Origin: Mesorhizobium sp.
GTDB lineage: Bacteria; Pseudomonadota; Alphaproteobacteria; Rhizobiales; Rhizobiaceae
Assembly (NCBI GenBank): GCA_022833215.1
Contig: JAIPUZ010000060.1
Span: 1 to 64,000, forward strand
Reading direction: 5' to 3'
Length of the DNA stretch: 64,000 nt
A model generated the notes under the pieces. That model was not told where the DNA came from. It saw only the letters and a program-made list of their open reading frames with translations, and made no database searches. A program made the translations under genes and the position numbers. The stretch's first letter is position 1, and the number at the start of each line of letters is the position of its first letter. Positions 42,920 to 51,754 of the stretch are shown here, one piece after another.

Positions 42920-44026
42920 TCAATCCTCGTTCATGTCGTTGATTTCGGAAATCGCGTCAGCAGTTTCCCCGGCGCTCAGATAGCCGAGCTTCACGGGGAA
43001 ACTCGCCACCTTGCCCGGGGCAAGCAGGCGCACATGGCCCTTGGCCTTTTCGGCGGTGTAGCCTTCTGGCTCGCAGGTGGAAGGCAGCGCAAACGCCGCC
43101 ACCTGCGCATCGCCGTCATTGAGGATCCAGCGCACGCAGTGCGGCAGGTCCTGCGGCCTGTAGGAGACGGAGAAGGCGTCGCGGCCCGGCAACTCCATCA
43201 CCAGCCGGGTGCGGCCTTCGGCATCGCAGCCCAGCCCGCGGATGTAGAAGACCTGCTCGGGACTGTAGAGCTCCGGCTCGTCAAGCCTGCGCATGCGGGC
43301 GGGGTTACGGCCGAGGTCCTCCAGCAATTCAAGAAACGCCTGCGAGGGCGTGACATGGCCGGGGATCGTCTTGCGCACCACCGTGTTCTGCGATGAATAG
43401 CCGGCCGGCTGGTGAATCTGCGCACCGGCCACGAAATCGAAATTCGCGTGGAGCATGTACATCAGCTCCATCTCGTGCGCGGAGAGGTTTTCAACCACCA
43501 TCTCGACGTCGATCAGCCCGCTGGCCGCATGGAGCCGCACGCGGGGGCGGGCCACGTAGTGCGGGCCGAAGCCCATCACATATTCCGCATGGCCGCCCAC
43601 CTCGACGAAGCCGCCCCCGGCGTCATGGCCGAAGCGCAGATGCGCGCTGTCCATGCGCGTCACCGGCATTTCACCGTGCAGGGGATGGGTGTCCTGCGGG
43701 CCCGGCGTGCCGTTGCGCAGGACGCCGGCGTGATAGGCGAAGGCGCCGTAGGTTTCCAGAATCGAGGCGCCGTTGCGCGGATAGGGAAACACATTGCCCA
43801 TGGTCAGGCGCCGCCCGTCGAAAACCGCGTCCCAGATCATCTGGCCGAGGAAGGGCAGCACCACGACATGTCCGCGCGCATTGGCGATGCGCAGCCCTTC
43901 CACCGACGACGGGTAGCGGAAGGCGGTGGCGGAAAAGGCCCCGCTTTCGGCGATCAGGCGTTCGCCGCTGGCCGGAAAGATGTCCGGCTGGAGATGAAGG
44001 ACGGTATCGCCCGCAACGATATTCAT
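42920..44026 (-). CDS. DUF4432/aldose-1-epimerase-like protein
   Basis: 368 residues from the ATG at 44026, overlapping the permease stop by 4 bp. Galactose-mutarotase-like beta-sandwich pattern with LPFLGQMIWDAVFDGRRL, HPLHGEMPV and MLHANFDFVAG. Proteins of this family accompany sugar ABC operons and may interconvert anomers of the imported sugar. Enzymatic activity is not established from sequence. Confidence 0.85.
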   Translation of the reverse strand: MNIVAGDTVLHLQPDIFPASGERLIAESGAFSATAFRYPSSVEGLRIANARGHVVVLPFLGQMIWDAVFDGRRLTMGNVFPYPRNGASILETYGAFAYHAGVLRNGTPGPQDTHPLHGEMPVTRMDSAHLRFGHDAGGGFVEVGGHAEYVMGFGPHYVARPRVRLHAASGLIDVEMVVENLSAHEMELMYMLHANFDFVAGAQIHQPAGYSSQNTVVRKTIPGHVTPSQAFLELLEDLGRNPARMRRLDEPELYSPEQVFYIRGLGCDAEGRTRLVMELPGRDAFSVSYRPQDLPHCVRWILNDGDAQVAAFALPSTCEPEGYTAEKAKGHVRLLAPGKVASFPVKLGYLSAGETADAISEINDMNED

Positions 44027-45033
44027 TTCGGCGACCTCAGATAGTTGATTGCAATCACCAGAACCAGGAAAGCGCCCCACACGGCATCGATCATGAAGTT
44101 CGACACGCGCATGATCTGCATGCCCGAAGACAGCAGCATCAGCGCCACGAGCGCCAGCAGCACACCCGCGACCCGCCCCTTGCCACCGGCCGGATTGGTG
44201 CCGCCGAGCACCGCGATCAGCACCGCCTGCAGCAGGTAGGACGAGCCGAAATCCGCCTTGGCGGAATTGGTGCGGCCCGACAGCAGGATACCCGCGATGG
44301 CCGCCATCAGGCCGGTCATGGCGTAGCTGTAGAGGATCATGCGCGAGGAGCGGATGCCGGCGAAGACGGCGGCGCGCGCATTGGTACCGACCAGCATCAG
44401 GTTGACGCCCAGATGGGTGCGGCGCAGCACCACCGCCACGACCACGGCAACCACGATCAGGATCCAGAACGGGGCGGCGATGCCGAGCAGCTTGCCGGTG
44501 CCGATCCACGTCCATGCCTGCGGATAGCCGGCGATGGCGGGACCGCCGGTCAGCACCAGCGCAAGACCTGCGAACACCTGCCCCGTGCCCAGCGTCGCCA
44601 GGATCGGGATGATGCGCAGGCGCGCGATCAGAACGCCGTTCAGAAGCCCGGCTGCCAGCCCCACCGTCAGCGCGATCAGAACGCCCATGATCGTGTGCAG
44701 CACCGCCCCTGCCCCGCCGGCGGCGATGGATTCGGCCACCGCCGGATGGCGGAAATAGATGCCGGCGGTGATGGCGGCGAGATTGGCGATCGCCACGATC
44801 GACAGGTCGATGCCGCCCGTCAGCATCGCCACCATCATGGCGATGCACAGGATGCCGAGCTCGGGCATCACATAGGAGATCGACTCGAAATTGTAGTAGC
44901 GCAGGAACTTGTCGGGGTTGAGCCCCGCCATCACCGCGAAGATCAGCAGCGTGATCGCCGCAAGCTGCACGATCGCCGCGTCCTCGCCGAGCAGGCGGCG
45001 GATGAGGGGTTTGCGTTCGGCTTCGACTGTCAT
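44023..45033 (-). CDS. Sugar ABC transporter permease (RbsC type), second
   Basis: 336 residues from the ATG at 45033. BPD_transp_2 family: about ten membrane segments, IAMMVAMLTGGIDLSIVAIANLAAITAG and GTNARAAVFAGIRSSRMILYSYAMTG. Partners with the preceding permease in a CUT2-class importer. Open codons upstream of 45033 belong to an unused frame. Confidence 0.93.
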   Translation of the reverse strand: MTVEAERKPLIRRLLGEDAAIVQLAAITLLIFAVMAGLNPDKFLRYYNFESISYVMPELGILCIAMMVAMLTGGIDLSIVAIANLAAITAGIYFRHPAVAESIAAGGAGAVLHTIMGVLIALTVGLAAGLLNGVLIARLRIIPILATLGTGQVFAGLALVLTGGPAIAGYPQAWTWIGTGKLLGIAAPFWILIVVAVVVAVVLRRTHLGVNLMLVGTNARAAVFAGIRSSRMILYSYAMTGLMAAIAGILLSGRTNSAKADFGSSYLLQAVLIAVLGGTNPAGGKGRVAGVLLALVALMLLSSGMQIMRVSNFMIDAVWGAFLVLVIAINYLRSPK

Positions 45034-45050
45034 GTTCCTTGCCTCACCGC

Positions 45051-46040
45051 TCAAACCAGTTTCTTGCGGTCGCGCCAGGCGGTGATCGCGGTGGCGGCGA
45101 TGATGATGACGCCGACGACGACACGTTGCCATGTGGTGTCGACCTTCATCAGGATGAGCGAATTCTTGATCATGACGAGCGTGAACACACCGATCATCGT
45201 GCCCAGCACAGATCCGCGCCCGCCGAAGATGGACGCTCCGCCGAGCACCACGGCCGCGATCACGTCGAGTTCCAGCCCGATGAAGTCGCGCGGATTGGCC
45301 TGCCAGATCATCGAGGAATGCAGCAGCCCGGCAAAACCCGCCAGCAGGCCCGCCGTGCAATAAACGAAATAGATGGTGCGGCGCGTGTTCACACCGGCGC
45401 GGCGCGCCGATTCCGGATCGCCGCCATAGGCGTAGACCGAGCGGCCCATCATGGTGTGGCGCAGCACGATGTGCATGACCACCGCCACGCCGATATAGAC
45501 CAGAACCATGGCGGTAAGGCCGACTGTCGCCCCGTTCTGTGCCGTTACGGAGACGAGGTCCTGCTTGCCGAAGGCGATCAGTTCCTTCGGCATCTTGTTG
45601 ATGTTGACGATGGAGGTGCCGAGCAGGCCGAGCACCAGCCCGCGCACGATCGAAGCCGTGCCGAGCGTCACGATCAGCGGGATCATCCTGAAGCGCTCGA
45701 TGATGAAGGCGTTGAAGGTGCCAAGCAGCACGCCGATGACCGAGGCCGCGATGAAGGGCAGGAGCACGCCGTCATAGCCAAGCGCCACCATGGTTCGCAC
45801 CGTGATGTAGAGCGCGGCGGCCGAAATGGCCGGAAACGAAACGTCGATGCCGCCCGAGATCATGATCAGCAGCACGCCCAGCGCCATGATGCCGATGACC
45901 ACATTGGCCCTTGCAAGGCTGAACAGGTTGTCGACCCCCCAGAAGGCGGGATTGATCAGGCCGATCAGCAGCATGACCACCACCAGAACGGCGGCGATCA
46001 CGGCTTCAGTCGATTGCAGGCTCCTCATGTGCCGCCTCAC
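45051..46040 (-). CDS. Sugar ABC transporter permease (RbsC type), first
   Basis: 329 residues if started at the GTG 46040, which overlaps the ATPase stop as GTGA; an ATG at 46028 gives 325. RbsC-like: LGVLLIMISGGIDVSFPAISAAALYI and GGDPESARRAGVNTRRTIYFVYCTAGLLAG, with GLELDVIAAVVLGGASIFGGRGSVLG. Confidence 0.93.
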   Translation of the reverse strand: MRRHMRSLQSTEAVIAAVLVVVMLLIGLINPAFWGVDNLFSLARANVVIGIMALGVLLIMISGGIDVSFPAISAAALYITVRTMVALGYDGVLLPFIAASVIGVLLGTFNAFIIERFRMIPLIVTLGTASIVRGLVLGLLGTSIVNINKMPKELIAFGKQDLVSVTAQNGATVGLTAMVLVYIGVAVVMHIVLRHTMMGRSVYAYGGDPESARRAGVNTRRTIYFVYCTAGLLAGFAGLLHSSMIWQANPRDFIGLELDVIAAVVLGGASIFGGRGSVLGTMIGVFTLVMIKNSLILMKVDTTWQRVVVGVIIIAATAITAWRDRKKLV

Positions 46041-47533
46041 CTCAGCGCCTTCAGGCTGTCGTTGATGTTGTCCTCGGTCATGTCCGCGCCCCGGAACTCC
46101 GCCACGAAGCGCCCCTCGTGCATGACGTGGATGCGGTTGCAGTTGCCGGTCAGTTCCGGCACGTCGTCCGAAATCATCAGGACGGCCAGTCCCTCCTTTT
46201 CGGCGAGGTCGCGGATGATGCGATGGATCTTGGCTTTCGAGCCGACATCGACGCCCACGGTCGGCCCGTTGAGAATGAGAATCTTCGCGCCGGTCAGCAG
46301 CCAGCGGCCCAGCATCACGCGTTGCGCATTGCCGCCGGAAAGATTGCCCACCGCCGTATCCGGCGAAGGGGCCGCGATCTGCATGTCGCGGAACATCTGC
46401 CCGGTCTTGTCGCGCATCGCCTTGCGGTCGAGGAACAGCCCGCTGCGCAGCCGTTCCAGTATGCTGACCACCATGTTGCGCTCGATGCTTTGCGTCAGGA
46501 ACAGGCCCTCGCTCAGCCTGTCTTCCGGTACATAGGCGATACCGAGAGCGATCGCCTCCTGAACCGAGCGCGGGAAGACGTCCCTGCCGGTGACGCGGAA
46601 TGTCCTCGCAACCGCCTTTTCCATGCCGAACAGCGCGCGCGCCAGTTCGGTGCGACCGGAGCCGATCAAGCCGGAGATGCCGACGATCTCGCCGGGCCGC
46701 AACTCGAGGCTGACGCCATGGACGATGCCCGCAACGCGCAGGTCCCCGACTTCCAGCACCGGGGGCGCGGCCGGATCGATTTCGGGGGCATAGGGCTCCT
46801 CGTCCAGCTCAAGTCCGGTCATCGCACGGGTAATGGCGGGCTCGTCGAAGTCGCGCATCTCGCCTTCGGCGACCTTCCTGCCATTTCGGAAAACGGTCAG
46901 CCTCTCGGAAATCTCCAGCATTTCGCGCATCTTGTGGCTGACGAACAGGATGGCGATGCCCTGCGCCTTCAGGTCGCGGACGATGGCGAACAGCGCGTCC
47001 ACCTCGTGGCGGGTGAGCGCCGTCGTCGGCTCGTCCATGATGATCAGCCGCGCCTCGGCAAGGATCGCGCGGGCGATGGCGACGATCTGCTTTCCCGATG
47101 CAGGCAGGCTTTCGACATCGGCATCGATGTCGATTTCCACATCGAGACGAGCCAGAACCTCGCGCGCCATGCTGCGGGCGCGAGGCCAGTCCATACGCTT
47201 GCGGCCCTCCAGCAGATAGGTGTTGAGGGCAAGGTTCTCTGCCACCGTCAGGTTCCCGAACAGGGAAAAGTCCTGATAGATGACCTGCACGCCCCGGTGC
47301 ACGGCCTGAATGGGATCGAGCCGGCCGACGGAGTTGCCGTCGATCAGGATTTCGCCTTCCTCCGGCGTGTAGATGCCCGACATCACCTTGATGATGGTGG
47401 ACTTGCCCGAGCCGTTCTCGCCGGCCAGACAATGAATCTCGCCCGGGCGGATGGCGATGGACACGTCGTCCAGCGCACGCACGCCACCGAAGCGCTTGCT
47501 GATGTTCTTCAGCTCGATCAGATACTCGGACAT
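46037..47533 (-). CDS. Sugar ABC transporter ATPase with two nucleotide-binding domains (RbsA type)
   Basis: 498 residues. First domain: Walker A GENGSGKST, signature-like ASGKQIVAIARAIL, Walker B LIIMDEPTTAL. Second domain: degenerate Walker A GLIGSGRTEL and LSGGNAQRVMLGRWLL, as usual for CUT2 ATPases. Drives sugar import. About 100 bp downstream of the binding-protein gene and overlapping the first permease start. Confidence 0.95.
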   Translation of the reverse strand: MSEYLIELKNISKRFGGVRALDDVSIAIRPGEIHCLAGENGSGKSTIIKVMSGIYTPEEGEILIDGNSVGRLDPIQAVHRGVQVIYQDFSLFGNLTVAENLALNTYLLEGRKRMDWPRARSMAREVLARLDVEIDIDADVESLPASGKQIVAIARAILAEARLIIMDEPTTALTRHEVDALFAIVRDLKAQGIAILFVSHKMREMLEISERLTVFRNGRKVAEGEMRDFDEPAITRAMTGLELDEEPYAPEIDPAAPPVLEVGDLRVAGIVHGVSLELRPGEIVGISGLIGSGRTELARALFGMEKAVARTFRVTGRDVFPRSVQEAIALGIAYVPEDRLSEGLFLTQSIERNMVVSILERLRSGLFLDRKAMRDKTGQMFRDMQIAAPSPDTAVGNLSGGNAQRVMLGRWLLTGAKILILNGPTVGVDVGSKAKIHRIIRDLAEKEGLAVLMISDDVPELTGNCNRIHVMHEGRFVAEFRGADMTEDNINDSLKALR

Positions 47534-47629
47534 GATTTTTCCGGCAGGCTGAGAGGGGACACCTCGCCTTCATACGACTGGATGCAGGCCGGCGCCGGCA
47601 GATGTGCGACGCCGGCCTGCACGATAGGG

Positions 47630-48676
47630 TCAGAAGTCGTACTGGTCCATGTTCTCGGCTGTGACGCCGACCCAACCCGCGCCATACAGCAGGTTCGGGC
47701 GGTCCGCTTCCGGAGCGGTCAGCGATTCATAGCCGGCAAGACCGAGGTTGAGGCCAGCCTTGATCTGGTCGCCCTTGCCCTCCAGCGCCGCCACGGCAAG
47801 AATGTTCATGGCATAGCCGGCCACGGCCGGGTCCCAGAACTGGATGTACTGGATGTCACCGTTGGCGAGATATTCTCCCGCGACCGACGGCAGGCCGGTG
47901 CCGGCGAAGAACACCTTGTCCTTGAGCCCGCCTTCGGCGATCAGGCGGCCCGCGCCGGCCGAGGTCGGCATCGGGGCACCGAGGATGCCGGTGATGTCGG
48001 GATAGGCGGTCATCGCCTCCTTCAGCTTGGTGTAGTCGGTGGCGGCATCGTCATAGGTCTCAAGCCGGTCGCCGACCATTTCCATGTCCGGGAAATGCTC
48101 CTTCTGATAGGCGACAGCGCCGTCGATCCACTCCATCTGGCTCTTGGAGGTCAGCGAGCCGACCGTGGTGACATACTTGCCCTTGCCGCCCGTGTATTTG
48201 CCAAGCTCCTTCATCAGGTTCGCGCCATAGGCGAGATTGTCGAAGGCTTCCAGATCGTAGTCGGTGTTGGTCAGGTTCGAGGCTTCGTGCGAGATCACCA
48301 CGATGCCGCGATCGCGAGCCTTCTTCAGCACGGGCTCGACCGCTTCCACCGAGAAGGGTACGACGGCGATGGCATCGACGCCCTGCGCAATCAGGTTTTC
48401 GATGATCTGCACCTGCGCCGCCGCGTCGGCCTGGCTCGGGCCGACCATCCACACATCATGCCCGGTATCGGCCTTGAACTGCTCGACGCCGTCGCGCATG
48501 CGGTCGAACCAGGCGATGCCGTCCACCTTCACGACGGTCGCGATTGTGTACTTCTTGTCATCCTTGGTCGTGATCAGGTCCTGATTGATCTTGGACGTGT
48601 CGACGATCTGGTCCGCCAGCGCGGACGATGCCATCAGCGACAGGGCCACGGAAGCTGCCGTCAGCAGAGCTTTCAT
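47630..48676 (-). CDS. Sugar ABC transporter periplasmic binding protein (RbsB/LsrB/RhaS group)
   Basis: 348 residues from the ATG at 48676, with AGGAGGAG upstream. Signal peptide MKALLTAASVALSLMASSALA, then a periplasmic-binding class I fold: KKYTIATVVKVDGIAWFDRMRDGVEQF, AAQVQIIENLIAQGVDAIAVVPFS and GYAMNILAVAALEGK. The overall pattern resembles AI-2 and rhamnose binding proteins as well as ribose ones, so the exact sugar is open. First gene of the nine-gene operon. Confidence 0.93.
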   Translation of the reverse strand: MKALLTAASVALSLMASSALADQIVDTSKINQDLITTKDDKKYTIATVVKVDGIAWFDRMRDGVEQFKADTGHDVWMVGPSQADAAAQVQIIENLIAQGVDAIAVVPFSVEAVEPVLKKARDRGIVVISHEASNLTNTDYDLEAFDNLAYGANLMKELGKYTGGKGKYVTTVGSLTSKSQMEWIDGAVAYQKEHFPDMEMVGDRLETYDDAATDYTKLKEAMTAYPDITGILGAPMPTSAGAGRLIAEGGLKDKVFFAGTGLPSVAGEYLANGDIQYIQFWDPAVAGYAMNILAVAALEGKGDQIKAGLNLGLAGYESLTAPEADRPNLLYGAGWVGVTAENMDQYDF

Positions 48677-48746
48677 TCTCAACTCCTCCTCTTCTGGAAC
48701 CGGACCGCGGCGAGCGGGCCGGCCACGAATGCCGATTGAACCAACT

Positions 48747-48799
48747 CAATATGAGAAGCATATTGATCAATTCGCATCAATATGATCATGATTGATCAT
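48747..48799. promoter_or_regulatory. Stacked palindromes in the deo-type divergent promoter; candidate DeoR operators
   Basis: CAATATG-AGAAG-CATATTG (48747-48765), CATATTGAT-N8-ATCAATATG (48759-48784, perfect 9-bp arms) and ATGATCA-TGAT-TGATCAT (48782-48799) overlap in 53 bp, 70-120 bp upstream of the binding-protein start, in the 313-bp gap to the DeoR gene. No other feature is visible in that gap. Confidence 0.65.
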
Positions 48800-48989
48800 A
48801 ACTGGCAACCCTCCTGCACCCTTCCGTTCTGGGGAAAAGTGGTCCGACCGCTTTACACCCCCCGACAGCGGGACCGGTTCAGGATAAAGGAATCCACAGA
48901 CGGAAATGCGCAAGGCGCCGGAGCGCATCCGAAGGATCGTGAAAAGGCGTTCGCAATCAACGTGAAGCATCAGGCGCTGGAGACAGTAC

Positions 48990-49700
48990 GTGGCAAGACC
49001 TTCCGGAAGAACGGCCCGCATCAAGGCGCTCCGAAAGCTCTGCTCTTCCGGCGCAATCGTCCATATAGCCGACGCGGCGAAGCAGCTCGAAACCTCCGAG
49101 ATCACCATTCGTCGCGATCTGAGCGACAGCGACAGCGGCATTCTCTGCCTCGGCGGCTATCTGATGTTCGCCAGCGACAATGGCGAGCGCTATTCGCTCT
49201 CGCATGCACAGGGCACCAACACCCAGGCAAAGACGGAAGCGGCTCTGCAGGCGGCCAGCCTCATCGGGCCAGAGGACACGATCTTCATCGACTGCGGCTC
49301 CACCCTGCCCCACCTCGCCGCCCGCGTGCCGCAGAATGCCAACGTCACCGTGGTGACGCAGGCGCTCAACATCGCCGAGATCATCGCGCGGCTGGAGGGC
49401 GTGAACCTTGTTCTTCTGGCCGGCATATATCACGCCGAAAGCGGCAGCTTCAGCTCGGAGACGGCGCTGAAGATGCTGCAGGAAATCAACATCACCAAGG
49501 GTTTTTTCTCGGCGGCCGGCGTCGACGAAAAGGAAGGCGTCACCTGTTTCCATTTCCATGAAGTCGCCGTGAAGCGGGCGGCGATCGCCCGCTCGCAGCG
49601 GCGCTTCCTTGTCGCCGATCCCACGAAATGGGGCAAGCTGCGGCCCGCCACCTTCGCCCAGCTGAGCGAATTCGACGACTGGATTGGAAAACCGGCCTGA
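48990..49700 (+). CDS. DeoR/GlpR-family transcriptional regulator
   Basis: 236 residues from the GTG at 48990 (GGAG about 6 bases upstream). HTH near the start (AIVHIADAAKQLETSEITIRRDLSD) and the DeoR C-terminal sugar-phosphate-sensing domain with IFIDCGSTLPHLA, TVVTQALNIAEI and the DPTKWGK segment. Divergent from the sugar operon with stacked palindromes between them, so it most likely represses that operon until a phosphorylated sugar appears. Confidence 0.93.
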   Translation: MARPSGRTARIKALRKLCSSGAIVHIADAAKQLETSEITIRRDLSDSDSGILCLGGYLMFASDNGERYSLSHAQGTNTQAKTEAALQAASLIGPEDTIFIDCGSTLPHLAARVPQNANVTVVTQALNIAEIIARLEGVNLVLLAGIYHAESGSFSSETALKMLQEINITKGFFSAAGVDEKEGVTCFHFHEVAVKRAAIARSQRRFLVADPTKWGKLRPATFAQLSEFDDWIGKPA

Positions 49701-49984
49701 GATTCACGTCGTTTCCGCGCCGGCAACCCGCTCCATCGGGCGGCGGGCAACGAACTGAAGTGTTGACGGTCGCATTCAGTATCCGCGCCCGAAGCCATGC
49801 ATGGCAGAATTTCATCGTCGCATGTGCCGGCCGATCAATGTCGCTGTCGAACGGCGCGGCGGCTTTCCGGTTGCAGAACGCGACATCTCATGCCGGTGCT
49901 CCGACTTGCCCGGCACGTTGCGCTGACCCAGCCGGTAACGGGCAATGCCATTGTGGGGCAGGATGCCGCCGGGAGGCGTCGCGA

Positions 49985-50767
49985 TCAGATACTCCTCACC
50001 ATGCCGCCATCGACGCGCAATATCGTACCTGTGATGTAGCACGCCCTCTCGCTCGCCATGAAGGCCACGGCGTCGGCGAATTCCTCCGGCCTGCCATAGC
50101 GCCCCATCGGGATGGCGGCGCACGATGCCTGCGCGATCTCCTGCGGCGTCTTGTTCGCCCGCATGGCGGCAAGCCTGTCCAGCTCGTCGGTTCGACCCGT
50201 ATGTATACGCCCCGGAACGACCGAGTTGACCGTGATCCCGTCGCTTGCCACTTCGCCCGACAATGTCTTCGCCCATCCGACGAGCGACATGCGCAGAGTG
50301 TTGGAGATGCCCAGATTCGGTATCGGCTGCACCACCCCGGAAGAGAGTATGTTGACGATGCGTCCCCATTTCCGCTGGCGCATACCAGGCAGAAGACCGG
50401 CGGCAATCTGCATGGGAGCGTTCACCATGGTGTCGAACTGGCGCCGCCATGTATCGGCATCGACTGCCGGGATCGGCCCGGGGGGCGGGCCGCCGCCATT
50501 GGTGACGAGGATATCGATGCCCCGTGCGCCCATCCTCTCCACCCAGCCGGCCAGCAAGGCGGAATCGGAAAGGTCCAGAAGCTCGGTTGCGACTTCTTCG
50601 GCTCCATCGGCGCGAAGAATTCCGGCGGCGGCGGCGAGGCGCTCCGGCGAACGGCCCGTCAGTATGACCGACACCCCTTCCCGTGCCAGGGCCTGAGCTG
50701 CCGCGCGCCCCAATCCCTGACTGGAGCCCAGAACAAGCGCCGTCCGTCCCCTGATACCGAGATCCAT
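49985..50767 (-). CDS. Short-chain dehydrogenase/reductase family protein with altered catalytic Tyr-Lys
   Basis: 260 residues. Rossmann motif TALVLGSSQGLGRAAAQALA, NNAG-equivalent LVTNGGGPPPGP and the catalytic Ser in NILSSGVV. Where the YxxxK motif is expected, 13 residues after that Ser, the sequence reads SNTLR, so both catalytic Tyr and Lys are replaced. A subgroup of SDRs with this change is known; its chemistry is unclear. C-terminal GTILRVDGGMVRSI is ordinary. Last gene of the minus-strand cluster, 36 bp after the deacetylase gene. Confidence 0.88.
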   Translation of the reverse strand: MDLGIRGRTALVLGSSQGLGRAAAQALAREGVSVILTGRSPERLAAAAGILRADGAEEVATELLDLSDSALLAGWVERMGARGIDILVTNGGGPPPGPIPAVDADTWRRQFDTMVNAPMQIAAGLLPGMRQRKWGRIVNILSSGVVQPIPNLGISNTLRMSLVGWAKTLSGEVASDGITVNSVVPGRIHTGRTDELDRLAAMRANKTPQEIAQASCAAIPMGRYGRPEEFADAVAFMASERACYITGTILRVDGGMVRSI

Positions 50768-50803
50768 GATCGCCCCTCCATTCCTTGGGCAAGAAAGCAG
50801 ATT

Positions 50804-51754
50804 TTATCCGTCGAGACCGGGGTTCGGTGGATGCTTGCGAAGCCAGTGGCGGGCTATGTCGCCACGCGTGCAAATCCAGACACGGTCATGACCTTTGACA
50901 TGGTCGATGAAACGGCGCAGGCCATGCGCGCGCATCGGATGGCCTGCAAGCCGCGCATGCAACCCGATCGACATCATCCGGGGCTGGGATGCACCCTCCT
51001 CATAGAGATAGTCGAACGCCTCCCGCAACATGGTGAAATATTCTTCACCCGTCGAAAGCGCGCCGCTGGCGAAGCGGCTGTCATTGGTGGAAAAGCTGTA
51101 GGGTACGACCAGATGCTGCCTGCCCGAAACTTCGGTCCAGAAGGGCAGTTCATCGCTGTAGCAGTCCGAGTCGTAGAGAAACCCGCCATGCTCCACGAGC
51201 AGCCTGCGCGTGTGCGCAGAAGGCCCGAAACGGCAGTACCAGCCTTCCGGCGCGCGCCCGACGGTGCGCTGCAACGATTCCACGGCCCGCGCAATGTGCG
51301 CCCGCTCGCGCTCCTCATCGAGGTGAAACGGCTCCTCCCAGCGCCAGCCGTGGCAGACCACGTCGATATCGCTGTCGGCAATGGCCCGCGCCAGTTGCGG
51401 ATTGCGCTCCAGCGCCAGCGCGCAGGCGAACGCGGTAAGCGGAATGTCATGTTCCCTGAACAGCCGCAGCAACCGCCACACGCCGACCCGGCTGCCATAT
51501 TCATACATCGATTCGAAAGCGAGATCGCGGTGGCCCGGAGGCAGGCGGCCACCAGGAACCTCGGCCAGCCCGATTTCCGACCTCGGGTCGCCGTCAAGCG
51601 GCGAGTATTCGGCGCCTTCCTCGATGTTGAGCACGAACTGCACGGCCACCCTCGCAGCACCGGGCCAGCCGGGATCCGGCGGATTGGCGCCGTACCCCAC
51701 AAGGTCGCGCGGGTATGACATCGGGTTTTCCATATGCTTGTCCAACAGTCTCAT
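50804..51754 (-). CDS. PuuE-like polysaccharide deacetylase-family amidohydrolase (allantoinase type)
   Basis: 316 residues from the ATG at 51754, overlapping the permease stop (ATGA). The opening YPRDLVGYGANPPDPGWPG, AVQFVLNIEEGAE and ESMYEYGSRVGVWRLLRLF match metal-independent allantoinases of the PuuE family and related ureide or pyrimidine hydrolases. It would open a cyclic ureide or amide ring. With AllA nearby, allantoin-type chemistry is plausible, yet no uricase or allantoicase is present, so the substrate may differ. Confidence 0.88.
   Translation of the reverse strand: MRLLDKHMENPMSYPRDLVGYGANPPDPGWPGAARVAVQFVLNIEEGAEYSPLDGDPRSEIGLAEVPGGRLPPGHRDLAFESMYEYGSRVGVWRLLRLFREHDIPLTAFACALALERNPQLARAIADSDIDVVCHGWRWEEPFHLDEERERAHIARAVESLQRTVGRAPEGWYCRFGPSAHTRRLLVEHGGFLYDSDCYSDELPFWTEVSGRQHLVVPYSFSTNDSRFASGALSTGEEYFTMLREAFDYLYEEGASQPRMMSIGLHARLAGHPMRAHGLRRFIDHVKGHDRVWICTRGDIARHWLRKHPPNPGLDG

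Noticed and set aside
46118-48739. An 873-codon plus-strand open frame opposite the sugar ATPase and binding protein genes
   Set aside because: Antisense shadow with His/Gln/Asp-rich composition and no motif; the minus-strand genes are certain.
49628-51718. A 696-codon plus-strand open frame over the SDR and deacetylase genes
   Set aside because: Only its overlap with the DeoR end and antisense of real genes explains it; no domain is recognisable.
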